Source: Hamadaea flava (GTDB lineage Bacteria > Actinomycetota > Actinomycetes > Mycobacteriales > Micromonosporaceae). Taken from it: a stretch of DNA of 64,000 nt. Positions 47,156 to 54,605 of this stretch are shown in pieces. The position numbers and the translations under genes were made by a program. How positions within the stretch are numbered: the first letter of the stretch is position 1; each line of letters begins with the position of its first letter. The stretch covers positions 1,426,001 through 1,490,000 of the forward strand of contig NZ_JAMZDZ010000001.1 in NCBI RefSeq assembly GCF_024172085.1. Reading direction: 5' to 3'. The notes beneath the pieces are model-generated. The model was not told where the DNA came from. It was given only the letters and a program-made list of their open reading frames with translations, and searched no databases.

Positions 47156-48270
47156 CGGTGCCACTCCTGTTCCAAGGCGTCCATGAACTCGTCGATCTCG
47201 TCCAGCGTGTTGTAGACGTGCGGGCCGATCCGCAGGTAGCCGCGCCAGCTGCAGATCAGGTTCCGCTTGGCCAGCCGGTACTTCACCGCCTCGCCGTCCG
47301 GAACGTCCAGGCACACCACGCCGCCGCGCTCGGGCCCGGCCGGGCTGACCACCGGGATCCCGGCCGCCGCGGCCCGTTCCAGTACTCGGCCGGTCGCCGT
47401 CAGCGAATGGGCGCGGATCGCCTCGATGCCCACGCCGGCCAACAGGTCCAGGCCGACCCGCGAGACGAGCGCCGTAAGCGGGAACGGGGTACCGCCCGCG
47501 AAACGCTGCGCGCCGGGCGCCCAGGCGGTCGCGGGCTGGAACGACAACGCGTGTTCGCCCGCCTGCCAGCCGGTCGCGGTGGGCTCCAGCCCGTCCGCCA
47601 GCTCCGGCCGCACGTACAGGAACGCGGTGCCCACGCCGCACATCCACTTGTGCGAGCCACCGAGCACGAAGTCCACTCCCAGGGCGGTCACGTCCAACGG
47701 CATCACGCCCACGCTCTGGAAGGCGTCGACGATCACCAGCGCGCCCACCTCGCGGGCCCGGCGGACCAGACTCGCCAGATCCAGCGTCGCGCCCGACGAG
47801 AAGCTCGCGTGGGGCACGCAGACGATAAGGGTACGCTCATCGATCCGTCGTTCCAGCTCGGCCTGGTCGATCACGGGACCGCCGTCGCCGACGATGTCGA
47901 CCTCGGCCCCGAGTCGTTGCTGCGCCTGCCAGACGAACGGGATCGTGGGGAACTCGCGGTCGGTGATGACCACGCGGTTCCGGTGCGGCCGGAAGGCGAA
48001 GCACGACGCGACCCGGGACAGCAGCGTACTGAGGTTGGCGTCGGTGACGACGCTGCCCGGCGTGGCCCCGATGAACCGCTCCAGAGTGGACACGTACGCG
48101 TCCAGCTCCTCGTGCCAGCCGAGCCAGGCGTCGTCGCGCCAGCTTCGCAGGGTGTCCCAGTAGCGTTCCAGCACCGTCTGCGCCCCGCGCGGGATCGCGC
48201 CCGTCGAGTTGCTGTTGACGTAGACGCAGCTCTCCAGCAGCGGGAACTCCTGGCGCAGCGAATGACTCAC
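47152..48270 (-). CDS. kynU: Kynureninase
   Basis: A 372-residue PLP enzyme of aminotransferase class V. Kynureninase features: CVYVNSNSTGAIPRG at the N-terminus, VTDANLSTLLSRV, and the PLP Lys in GGSHKWMCGVGTAFLYV. It hydrolyses kynurenine or 3-hydroxykynurenine to anthranilate or 3-hydroxyanthranilate plus alanine. The GTG start overlaps the stop of the upstream dioxygenase-like gene (GTGA). The active-site details do not tell which substrate is preferred, and a class V desulfurase-like role cannot be excluded. Confidence 0.85.
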   Translation of the reverse strand: MSHSLRQEFPLLESCVYVNSNSTGAIPRGAQTVLERYWDTLRSWRDDAWLGWHEELDAYVSTLERFIGATPGSVVTDANLSTLLSRVASCFAFRPHRNRVVITDREFPTIPFVWQAQQRLGAEVDIVGDGGPVIDQAELERRIDERTLIVCVPHASFSSGATLDLASLVRRAREVGALVIVDAFQSVGVMPLDVTALGVDFVLGGSHKWMCGVGTAFLYVRPELADGLEPTATGWQAGEHALSFQPATAWAPGAQRFAGGTPFPLTALVSRVGLDLLAGVGIEAIRAHSLTATGRVLERAAAAGIPVVSPAGPERGGVVCLDVPDGEAVKYRLAKRNLICSWRGYLRIGPHVYNTLDEIDEFMDALEQEWHR

Positions 48271-49457
48271 GAGGACTCCTCCTGCTGGGGCTCGAAGACC
48301 GGAATGTCCCGGACGGCGGCCAGATACGGGGTGCCCTCGGTGTAGCCGGTGCCGGGACGCGTACCGAGCATTCGCACCGCGATCCGGTAGTGCGTCTGCC
48401 GCCATTGCAGCAACACCGTGCTGAACTCGGTCATCCGGCGGTCGAGCAGGTCCCGCTGCGGTCCGGTCAGCTCGGCCGACCCGTACGCCTCGGCCACCGA
48501 CGGCTGACCGGCCAGCACCGTATCGCGGACCTCCGGCACCGACCGGTACGCCGTCGAGTCGAGCCGGGGCTGGGCCGGCATCCGGCACAGCGACTCGACC
48601 CGCTTGTACGACCGGGATTGGATGGCGCTGGCGCCTTCGGTGTAGACGCGGAACGTCCGAAAGGACTCCGGCTGCACCGTGGCCATCAGGGAGAACAACG
48701 GAGCCGCCCCGTCCAGCAACTGCCGGGCGTACGCGAGCCGCTCCGCCGCCGAGTCGGCCTGCCCGGTCGTCACGTCCTCGACGGCCTGGCCCAGTTCGGT
48801 GGCCAGCGCCGCGAAGGTCGTCTCGTAGCCTTGCAGGACCCGGATGAACAGGTACTCGTCGTGCACCTGGTCGACCGGCAGCATGCTCGCGTCGAGCGCC
48901 CGTCGTTCGGTGGTGTCCTGCCGGGTGAGCGCCACCTCGCACAGCTGCGCCGCGGCGGCGGCCGGGTCGGGAGCGGCCGTGGTCAGCAGACCCAGCCGGC
49001 TCAGCGCCGGGGCGAACGCCCGGACGCCCAGCCGATACCGCTTGGTCACGAGTGTCACGGCGGGCCGCTGCCGGGGCAGCAACTTGGTCGCGCCCGACGC
49101 GGCCGCCAGTTCGAACCGCAGCGCGTCGGCGATCAGCTGCACCGTCAGCTCGTCATGACGACGGCGTACGGTCGCCGGGTCGTCCGGCAGCCGGATCAAG
49201 CTCAGCGCCAGATAGGTCTGGTAGTCGTAGCGCCCGTCGTACTTGTCGAGCGTCACGTCGAGGAAATCACGCAGGAAGCGATCGGCCGACTGCGCGCCGG
49301 CCGGGGCCACCGCGGTACGCCGGGCCTGGTCGAGCAGCACCAGCAGGTCTTTGGCCACGAAGTGCTTACCGGTTCGCTGGAACTCCGCCACGACGGCGTC
49401 ATAGGGGAACCTGTCCGGCCGGCGGTCGCCGGACAGCCACGACGCCAGCTCACGCAC
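48267..49457 (-). CDS. TDO-superfamily heme protein lacking the distal His
   Basis: A 396-residue protein, longer than a normal tryptophan dioxygenase. Family features are the proximal-His region TQWRQTHYRIAVRMLG (read here as WRQTHYRIAVRMLG) with GTGYTEGTPYL, and FRVYTEGASAIQSRSYKRV. The stretch that normally reads LFQVVHQxxELW is HDEYLFIRVLQGYETTF, so the distal His is Leu. This suggests altered chemistry, as in TDO-like secondary-metabolism enzymes. It overlaps the canonical TDO gene upstream by 8 bases, so the two may form a hetero-oligomer. Confidence 0.82.
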   Translation of the reverse strand: MRELASWLSGDRRPDRFPYDAVVAEFQRTGKHFVAKDLLVLLDQARRTAVAPAGAQSADRFLRDFLDVTLDKYDGRYDYQTYLALSLIRLPDDPATVRRRHDELTVQLIADALRFELAAASGATKLLPRQRPAVTLVTKRYRLGVRAFAPALSRLGLLTTAAPDPAAAAAQLCEVALTRQDTTERRALDASMLPVDQVHDEYLFIRVLQGYETTFAALATELGQAVEDVTTGQADSAAERLAYARQLLDGAAPLFSLMATVQPESFRTFRVYTEGASAIQSRSYKRVESLCRMPAQPRLDSTAYRSVPEVRDTVLAGQPSVAEAYGSAELTGPQRDLLDRRMTEFSTVLLQWRQTHYRIAVRMLGTRPGTGYTEGTPYLAAVRDIPVFEPQQEESS

Positions 49458-50139
49458 CCGCGTGGCCGCCCAGCACCCGCAGCTGCCAGAGTTCGGGGAA
49501 GAAGCGGTAGTCGATCAACTTGGCCAGCCAGTCGGCCGGACTGTTCGGGGTGCCGATCATCCCGTGCCCGCCGATGCGGATCGCGATCGTGTAGTGGCGT
49601 ACGCGCCACAGCGCGACCTGTTCGTCCCACTCGATCATGGCCTCGGCCAGCCGGTACGCCGAATCGGTGGCGACCCCTGGATACAGCGTCGCGGGATCGA
49701 TCTCGCGTTCGCGGAGGTGGGCCTGGAAGGCCAGACCCAATCGGCGGCTCGCCTTCTGCGCGTCGCGCCAGCCTGGCGATTCCGCGCCCGATCCGTTGCC
49801 CAAAGCCGGTTTCATCGCCTCGAAGTCGGCCGGCTTGAGATATCGGAACATGTCGAGCTGATCGGTCACCAGCCGGATGGCCAGCGACGCCCGGCCCAGC
49901 AGCAGCTCCGCGCCGGGCAGATCGTCCTTGCCGACCAGGACGGCCGCCTCGTCGATCTCGGCGACCGCGAGTTTGAGCCAGAGTTCGCTGGACTGGTGCA
50001 CTACTTGGAAGAGCAACTCGTCCCGGTGAACCATGTCGTCGGGGTGCCGTTGCAGGCTGAGCAAGGTGTCGAGCCGCATGTAGCGCGCGTAGTCGGTGTC
50101 GCCTTCGCCGGGCAGTTCAGGTGAGGTGTGCTTCTTCAC
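49450..50139 (-). CDS. kynA: Tryptophan 2,3-dioxygenase
   Basis: A 229-residue heme dioxygenase. The family markers are present: DYARYMRLDTLLSLQ, HRDELLFQVVHQSSELWLKL with the distal His, the proximal-His segment WRVRHYTIAIRIGG, and the end RFFPELWQLR. It converts L-tryptophan to N-formylkynurenine. It is somewhat shorter than usual (about 280). The GTG at 50139 is preferred because GGAAGGA precedes it. It is the first gene of the operon; no formamidase is adjacent. Confidence 0.88.
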   Translation of the reverse strand: MKKHTSPELPGEGDTDYARYMRLDTLLSLQRHPDDMVHRDELLFQVVHQSSELWLKLAVAEIDEAAVLVGKDDLPGAELLLGRASLAIRLVTDQLDMFRYLKPADFEAMKPALGNGSGAESPGWRDAQKASRRLGLAFQAHLREREIDPATLYPGVATDSAYRLAEAMIEWDEQVALWRVRHYTIAIRIGGHGMIGTPNSPADWLAKLIDYRFFPELWQLRVLGGHAGA

Positions 50140-50190
50140 CGAGCGTCCTTCCGTCAATCCGGGCGGTTACCCCGGCCAACGTAAGGACAC

Positions 50191-50219
50191 ATAGGATCAT
50201 CGACGTGTCTGCATGTCAA
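50191..50219 (-). promoter_or_regulatory. Candidate promoter of the tryptophan dioxygenase operon
   Basis: On the minus strand: a perfect TTGACA (50219-50214), 17 bases, then TCCTAT (50196-50191), which matches the -10 consensus at only three positions. It is 52 bases upstream of the first start codon. Confidence 0.35.
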
Positions 50220-50241
50220 CCTTACGGAAACGGTTGTGTTA

Positions 50242-51210
50242 TCAACGATCTGCGTCCGGGTCGCCCGCGGTCAGCCGGATCGTGAAGCCGGTGGCGTCTC
50301 GATGCATGCTGACGTGGTCGCACAGTTGGTGGCTCAGCCACAGGCCAAGTCCGCCCGGATCGGCCTCGGCCAACGGCAGCAGCCCGGCGAACGGATCCTT
50401 CGGCCCGGCGCCTTGATCGGTGACGGCGAGCACCATCCGCTGTGACGAGATCCACAACCGTACGCGGATCGGCCCGCGGCCATGCCGGAGCGCGTTGGTG
50501 ACGCCCTCGCTGACGGCGACCATGAAGCCGCCGAGATCGGCGCCCGTCGAGGTCAGCGTGGCCGGGGCGGCGCTGCGCACCGCCTGCCGGACGGCGGCCG
50601 GCGTCGGGTCGACCAGGGTCCACGCCGGGGCCTGCCGCAGCAGTGGGTCGGCCGGGGCGGGCTGGGGCTCGCCGAGATAGCTCACCGGGTCCAGGTAGGT
50701 CTCGTTCGGGGTGTGCTCCCCGTTCGGCCCGGCCGTCCGGGGATGCGTACGCAGGACGTCGGCCATCACCCCGGGCGGCGTCGTCGCCGTCTCGTACGCG
50801 CACATGCTCCACAGCGGGAACTCGTCGTACGCGTGGTTGATCGCCGATTCGTAGCGCGCCCACCAGTCCCAGGTCGCGCCGAACGCCGAGGCGGCCAGCT
50901 CGCCGATGATCCGGATCTGCTGCGCTCCCTCGGCGACGAGCCGGGCCAGGAGCTTGCGGTATTCGGCGATGGCCCCGGCGGGGCGGGCGTACATGTCGCC
51001 GCCGGCCAGGTAGATGATGCCGGGATCGTCGGCGGTGGCGCGCCGGATCAGGTCGGCGTGCGGACCGCTGAAGGCGACCAGCGTCGGCTCGCCCGCGGCC
51101 ACCCCGCCGAGCAGGAACGGCACCGCGATGTCGAGCAGCTCCCGTTCCGAGGAGTAGACGGCGGCCTCGTGGAAGTAACCGGTGTGCCCCGCAGCGGCTC
51201 CGGTTCTCAC
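50242..51210 (-). CDS. RsbA-like MEDS/histidine-kinase-ATPase anti-sigma regulator
   Basis: A 322-residue protein. The N-terminal half is a MEDS sensor domain (GYFHEAAVYSSERELLDIAVPFLLGGVAAGEPTLVAFS). The C-terminal half is an HATPase_c_2 domain of the RsbW type (MVAVSEGVTNALRHG as N-box, VTDQGAGPKDPF as G1-box, GGLGLWLSHQL as G2). In actinomycetes this combination is called RsbA-like and is thought to control SigB-type factors. The GTG start overlaps the stop of the STAS-bearing partner upstream. Confidence 0.88.
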   Translation of the reverse strand: MRTGAAAGHTGYFHEAAVYSSERELLDIAVPFLLGGVAAGEPTLVAFSGPHADLIRRATADDPGIIYLAGGDMYARPAGAIAEYRKLLARLVAEGAQQIRIIGELAASAFGATWDWWARYESAINHAYDEFPLWSMCAYETATTPPGVMADVLRTHPRTAGPNGEHTPNETYLDPVSYLGEPQPAPADPLLRQAPAWTLVDPTPAAVRQAVRSAAPATLTSTGADLGGFMVAVSEGVTNALRHGRGPIRVRLWISSQRMVLAVTDQGAGPKDPFAGLLPLAEADPGGLGLWLSHQLCDHVSMHRDATGFTIRLTAGDPDADR

Positions 51211-52034
51211 ACGATCACCTCCAATCCGGCGTCGTTCAGGCTCAGCATGTCGGCCAGGCGCTTGGCCACGGCCGGGCCGCCCCGCAGCACGATCCGGCCG
51301 CCCGATTCCTGGGCCAGCCGGGCCAGCGCCACGAGCCCGGCGTGGTGGACGTAGTCCAGACCGGCGCCGTCCAGTTCCACCGCCGATCCGGTGGCCGGCA
51401 ACCCCATCGACCGCAGCACCTCCGTCAGCAACTCGACGTTGTCGTAGTCGATGTCGCCGGCCAGCCGCAGGCCGCCGGACTCGGCGTACACCCGAAACGG
51501 AGCATAACCGGGGCTGGAACTGGGGTGCCGGCACGCCAGCCGACGCAGGTCGGCGGGCGCGATCGCCGCCCGGTCATAGCCGCACATGCCCCGGAACGGG
51601 TGGCCGTCCATGTACCCGTCGACGAGGTGCTCGTAGCGGATCAGCCGATCCATCGCCGGGGGCGGCCCGGCGAGGCCGGTCGCGTCAGCGAACGCGCGGA
51701 GGCCCCGGAAGCCGTCGCGGATCGCTCGATCGGTCGCGTCGCGATAGACGTCGACCTGGTCCGACGGGTCGGCCAGGTCGTCGGCGTACGCCGTCTTCCG
51801 GTGCAGCAGCTCGGCGCGGCCGCTGCGTAAGGCGGCGCCGAGGACGTCGTCGGCTTCCCACCAGCAGTCCTCCCCCGGGTCGGCCACCATCAGCACGCGC
51901 TGCTCGGCGGCCAAGCCGGAGACCGCGAACGACCTCGCCGCGGCGCGCCACTCGGCTCGCTCGGTGTAGACGAAGCAGACGTGGTCGTGCGCGCCGACGG
52001 AGTCCACCTCGCCGATCACCCCAGTCCGCCGCAT
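51207..52034 (-). CDS. MEDS-STAS protein, putative anti-sigma antagonist
   Basis: A 275-residue protein with an N-terminal MEDS domain (HDHVCFVYTERAEWRAAARSF, ending GMCGYDRAAI) and a C-terminal STAS domain (VYAESGGLRLAGDIDYDNVELL, AVELDGAGLDYVHHAGLVALARL). The usual phosphorylatable Ser/Thr of STAS antagonists corresponds to VHHAG, where no Ser is seen. It is coupled to the RsbA-like gene, suggesting a partner-switching pair. ATG 52034 is used (GGTGGGG upstream); ATG 52091 is an alternative. Confidence 0.8.
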   Translation of the reverse strand: MRRTGVIGEVDSVGAHDHVCFVYTERAEWRAAARSFAVSGLAAEQRVLMVADPGEDCWWEADDVLGAALRSGRAELLHRKTAYADDLADPSDQVDVYRDATDRAIRDGFRGLRAFADATGLAGPPPAMDRLIRYEHLVDGYMDGHPFRGMCGYDRAAIAPADLRRLACRHPSSSPGYAPFRVYAESGGLRLAGDIDYDNVELLTEVLRSMGLPATGSAVELDGAGLDYVHHAGLVALARLAQESGGRIVLRGGPAVAKRLADMLSLNDAGLEVIV

Positions 52035-52145
52035 GCGGCCCCACCTACCCCGATGCCCGCCGTCGTCAAACAACATCAACAACGGATTCATGATCTCCGC
52101 GTCTACGGCGGCACCACCAGCGTCGGAACCCACTCCAGGCGCGCA

Positions 52146-52177
52146 CGAAGGGCGCCCGATGGTCCGGGCGCCCTTCG
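52146..52177. terminator. Terminator hairpin after propeller gene 1
   Basis: CGAAGGGCGCCCG (52146-52158) pairs perfectly over 13 bases with CGGGCGCCCTTCG (52165-52177), loop of 6. It is 17 bases beyond the propeller stop codon on the minus strand. Confidence 0.88.
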
Positions 52178-52194
52178 CGTGACTGCGTCGCCTG

Positions 52195-54459
52195 CTACCG
52201 GCCGACGTCCGACCGTGCGGCGGCGGACACGACGGCATCCTTCTCGGACCCGGTCAGCACCGTTGTGCGTACCAAATCCTCGGTGACCTGGGCGACGTGC
52301 GCGACGAACGCGCCGTGGCCCGGCCAGTCCGCCTCGTCGCGGATGAGGTCGTTGACGGTGCAGCCGCTGCCCGCGTAACGATTGGCCACAGTGGAGTCGA
52401 TGCCGCCGATCGTGACGTGGGCGCGGAGGTCCGAACCCACGCAACTGTCCGGTTCCGGCACGTACCGCAGCAGGTGGGAGCCGTACTGCACCGCGCCGTT
52501 GGCCGCCTTCACCCCGTTACGGAACCACAGATTGCCCTGCGAGTCCTGGGTGAGCCGGTAGGTCTCGGCGTCCCGCAGCACCCGGACCTGCCTCGACAGC
52601 GGGTCGATCTGCAGCAGGTTGCCGTCGAGTGAGGCGTAGACGTGTTCGTCGGCCGGGTTGACGACCAGCTCGTCCTGGACGCCCGAGGCGCGGCCCGGGA
52701 TGTCCTGCCGGTGCACGACCGCGCCGGTCGCGGGGTCGAGGATGAACAGCTCGCCGTCGGCGAGGCCCCAGATGAGGCCGTCGGGCCCGGCCACGATCGA
52801 CGAGATCGAGTCCGCGCCGGGCACCGGGGTGAACTCGTCGAGTTTCTCGCCCGTCGCGAGGTCCGCGGTGAAGACCTTGGCCTCGGTCGCCTTGGGCGTC
52901 GTGCCGCCGCCACCGCCGATCGTCGTGCCGGCCCACAGCCGGTCACCGGCCACCGCCAGCGCGATCACGCCCTGGTCCGCGACGATGTCCTTCCTAGTGG
53001 TACGCGTGCCGGTGGCAGTGTCGTAGACCGTCAGGGCGCCACCCCAGAGCCCGTAGTCGGGGGTACTGCCGAGGTAGACCTTCGAACCGTTCGCGGCGAA
53101 CGCCAGCGGCCGGTTCTGTCCATCCGGCTGCAACCGGAACAGCTCGCGTGGGTTGGTCCCGAAGACGTACGCCTTCGCGGGGTCGTATTCCAGCACGCCG
53201 CCGTAGGGGTAGACGCCCTGGTACATCTTGCCGTTCAGCCAGCCGAAGCCGTCGGCCTGGCCGAGCCGCCCGAGGTTGGTGGGCGTGCCGGTGGCCGGGT
53301 CGAGGACGGACAGGTTTCCGTTGATGTAGAGGTTGGTGTAGATCCGGCCGTCCGGCCCCGCGCTGATGCTGTTGATGTCCAGCGCCTGCGGCGGGAACGG
53401 CAGTCGGTACTGCTCACTCGACTTGGTCGCCGGGTCGTAGGAGAGGGCCTGACCGGCGTAGTTGCCGATGGTGGCGTAGAGCCGGTCGCCGAGGAAGCCG
53501 AAGCCGATCCCGGCACCACCGGCGGCCACGGGCGATCCGTTCGCGCTGGTGACCGGACCGTAGGCGTCCGTCTGGACGTCGTACCGCCAGAGCTGGTTCG
53601 ACGTCGAGGTGAAGTAGACCGAGCGGCCGTCCGGTGCCAGCGGCGAGGTGCCGCGCGAGCTGATCACGAAATCGTCGGCCAGGACCGCACCGGTGTCGGG
53701 GTCGAGCACCAGCGCCTCGAGCTTGCTGCGCTTGACGAACAGCCGTCCCCCGGCCAGGTTGATGTCGTAGGGGTAGCTGGCGTCGCCGCGCAACGCCGCC
53801 GGGAGGATGTCGCGTTTCTCCCCCGTGGTCAGGTCCAGCCGTACGAGGTGCCCGTGGCTGCCGATGGCCGCCCAGAGCACGTTGCGGACCGGGTCGACCG
53901 CCACGTCGACGGCGTACTGCTCGCCGGGGAACATCGCGCCGTAGTCGCGGAACCCTTCGGACGGCGAGTACGAGAAGACGTGCGCGCTGGGGTAGGTGCC
54001 GCCGTAGATCCGGCCGTCCGCACCCGGCCGCAGCCCGTAGAGGACGGTCTGGTCCGGCACCGGCGCGCCGACGTCGGTCGTGGTCCTCGTCAGCGGGTCG
54101 TACGCGTAGATGTGGGCGTTGGGGTAGCTGCCGGCGTACACGGTGCCGTCGGTCGCCTGGGTGATGCCCCACGCGCCGGACGAGTCGGGCAAGTACGCCG
54201 TGTCGACCAGTTCGCGGGTGACGGGGTCGACGACGCTGAGCACGCCGGGCGATCCCATTTGGACGCCGTACGCCACCGCGCGGTCGCCGGCGGTGCCGTA
54301 GTAGGACTCGAACACGGTCAGGGCGGTCTGCTGCACCCCGAAGTCGGTGACGGTCCCCGCGGTCTTACCGGTCTCCGCGGCGTCGGCTGCGGCTGGGGCG
54401 GTGATCGTTGCGGCGGCGAGGGCGAGGGCTAATCCACTTCGGACGATACGGCCGGTCAT
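52195..54459 (-). CDS. Secreted beta-propeller protein 1 with C-terminal module
   Basis: A 754-residue exported protein. A signal peptide (IVRSGLALALAAATITAPAAADA) is followed by 12 or more propeller-like repeats of the form GGTYPSAHVFSYSPSEG and GNLSVLDPATGTP, probably two seven-bladed propellers. Residues after about 670 form a separate cysteine-bearing module (SCVGSDLRAHVTIGGIDSTV, ending VSAAARSDVGR) resembling the C-terminal modules on some Micromonosporaceae hydrolases. Two paralogues lie next to it, and a shared 20-bp operator precedes each gene. No catalytic residues are recognisable; a lyase, PQQ-like enzyme or carbohydrate-binding role is possible. Confidence 0.85.
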   Translation of the reverse strand: MTGRIVRSGLALALAAATITAPAAADAAETGKTAGTVTDFGVQQTALTVFESYYGTAGDRAVAYGVQMGSPGVLSVVDPVTRELVDTAYLPDSSGAWGITQATDGTVYAGSYPNAHIYAYDPLTRTTTDVGAPVPDQTVLYGLRPGADGRIYGGTYPSAHVFSYSPSEGFRDYGAMFPGEQYAVDVAVDPVRNVLWAAIGSHGHLVRLDLTTGEKRDILPAALRGDASYPYDINLAGGRLFVKRSKLEALVLDPDTGAVLADDFVISSRGTSPLAPDGRSVYFTSTSNQLWRYDVQTDAYGPVTSANGSPVAAGGAGIGFGFLGDRLYATIGNYAGQALSYDPATKSSEQYRLPFPPQALDINSISAGPDGRIYTNLYINGNLSVLDPATGTPTNLGRLGQADGFGWLNGKMYQGVYPYGGVLEYDPAKAYVFGTNPRELFRLQPDGQNRPLAFAANGSKVYLGSTPDYGLWGGALTVYDTATGTRTTRKDIVADQGVIALAVAGDRLWAGTTIGGGGGTTPKATEAKVFTADLATGEKLDEFTPVPGADSISSIVAGPDGLIWGLADGELFILDPATGAVVHRQDIPGRASGVQDELVVNPADEHVYASLDGNLLQIDPLSRQVRVLRDAETYRLTQDSQGNLWFRNGVKAANGAVQYGSHLLRYVPEPDSCVGSDLRAHVTIGGIDSTVANRYAGSGCTVNDLIRDEADWPGHGAFVAHVAQVTEDLVRTTVLTGSEKDAVVSAAARSDVGR

Positions 54460-54495
54460 GTGGCCTCCGATCGGGCAAGGGGTTTCGCCGACTCT

Positions 54496-54515
54496 ATTAC
54501 GGGTCCGTCCGAAAC
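54496..54515. promoter_or_regulatory. Shared propeller operator, site 1
   Basis: ATTACGG-GTCCGT-CCGAAAC, 37 bases upstream of propeller gene 1. It has the 7-6-7 layout shared with sites 2 and 3, with the right half-site being the least conserved. Confidence 0.7.
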
Positions 54516-54560
54516 TCCACCACTCGACGTAGCTTCCCGAATGTGGTGAGCTAGATCCTC

Positions 54561-54580
54561 ATTACGGATCAGGCCGAAAT
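54561..54580. promoter_or_regulatory. Shared propeller operator, site 2
   Basis: ATTACGG-ATCAGG-CCGAAAT, 25 bases upstream of propeller gene 2. It matches site 3 at both half-sites with one mismatch in the right arm. Confidence 0.75.
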
Positions 54581-54605
54581 TGAACTCACCGTATCGGAGG
54601 AACCG

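Noticed and set aside
31431-50139. One pyrrolobenzodiazepine-like cluster combining the NRPS genes with the kynurenine operon
   Set aside because: Eight kilobases of unrelated genes separate them, the A domain keeps Asp235 typical of alpha-amino acids rather than anthranilates, and hydroxylase genes expected for that chemistry are absent. A link remains possible but unsupported.
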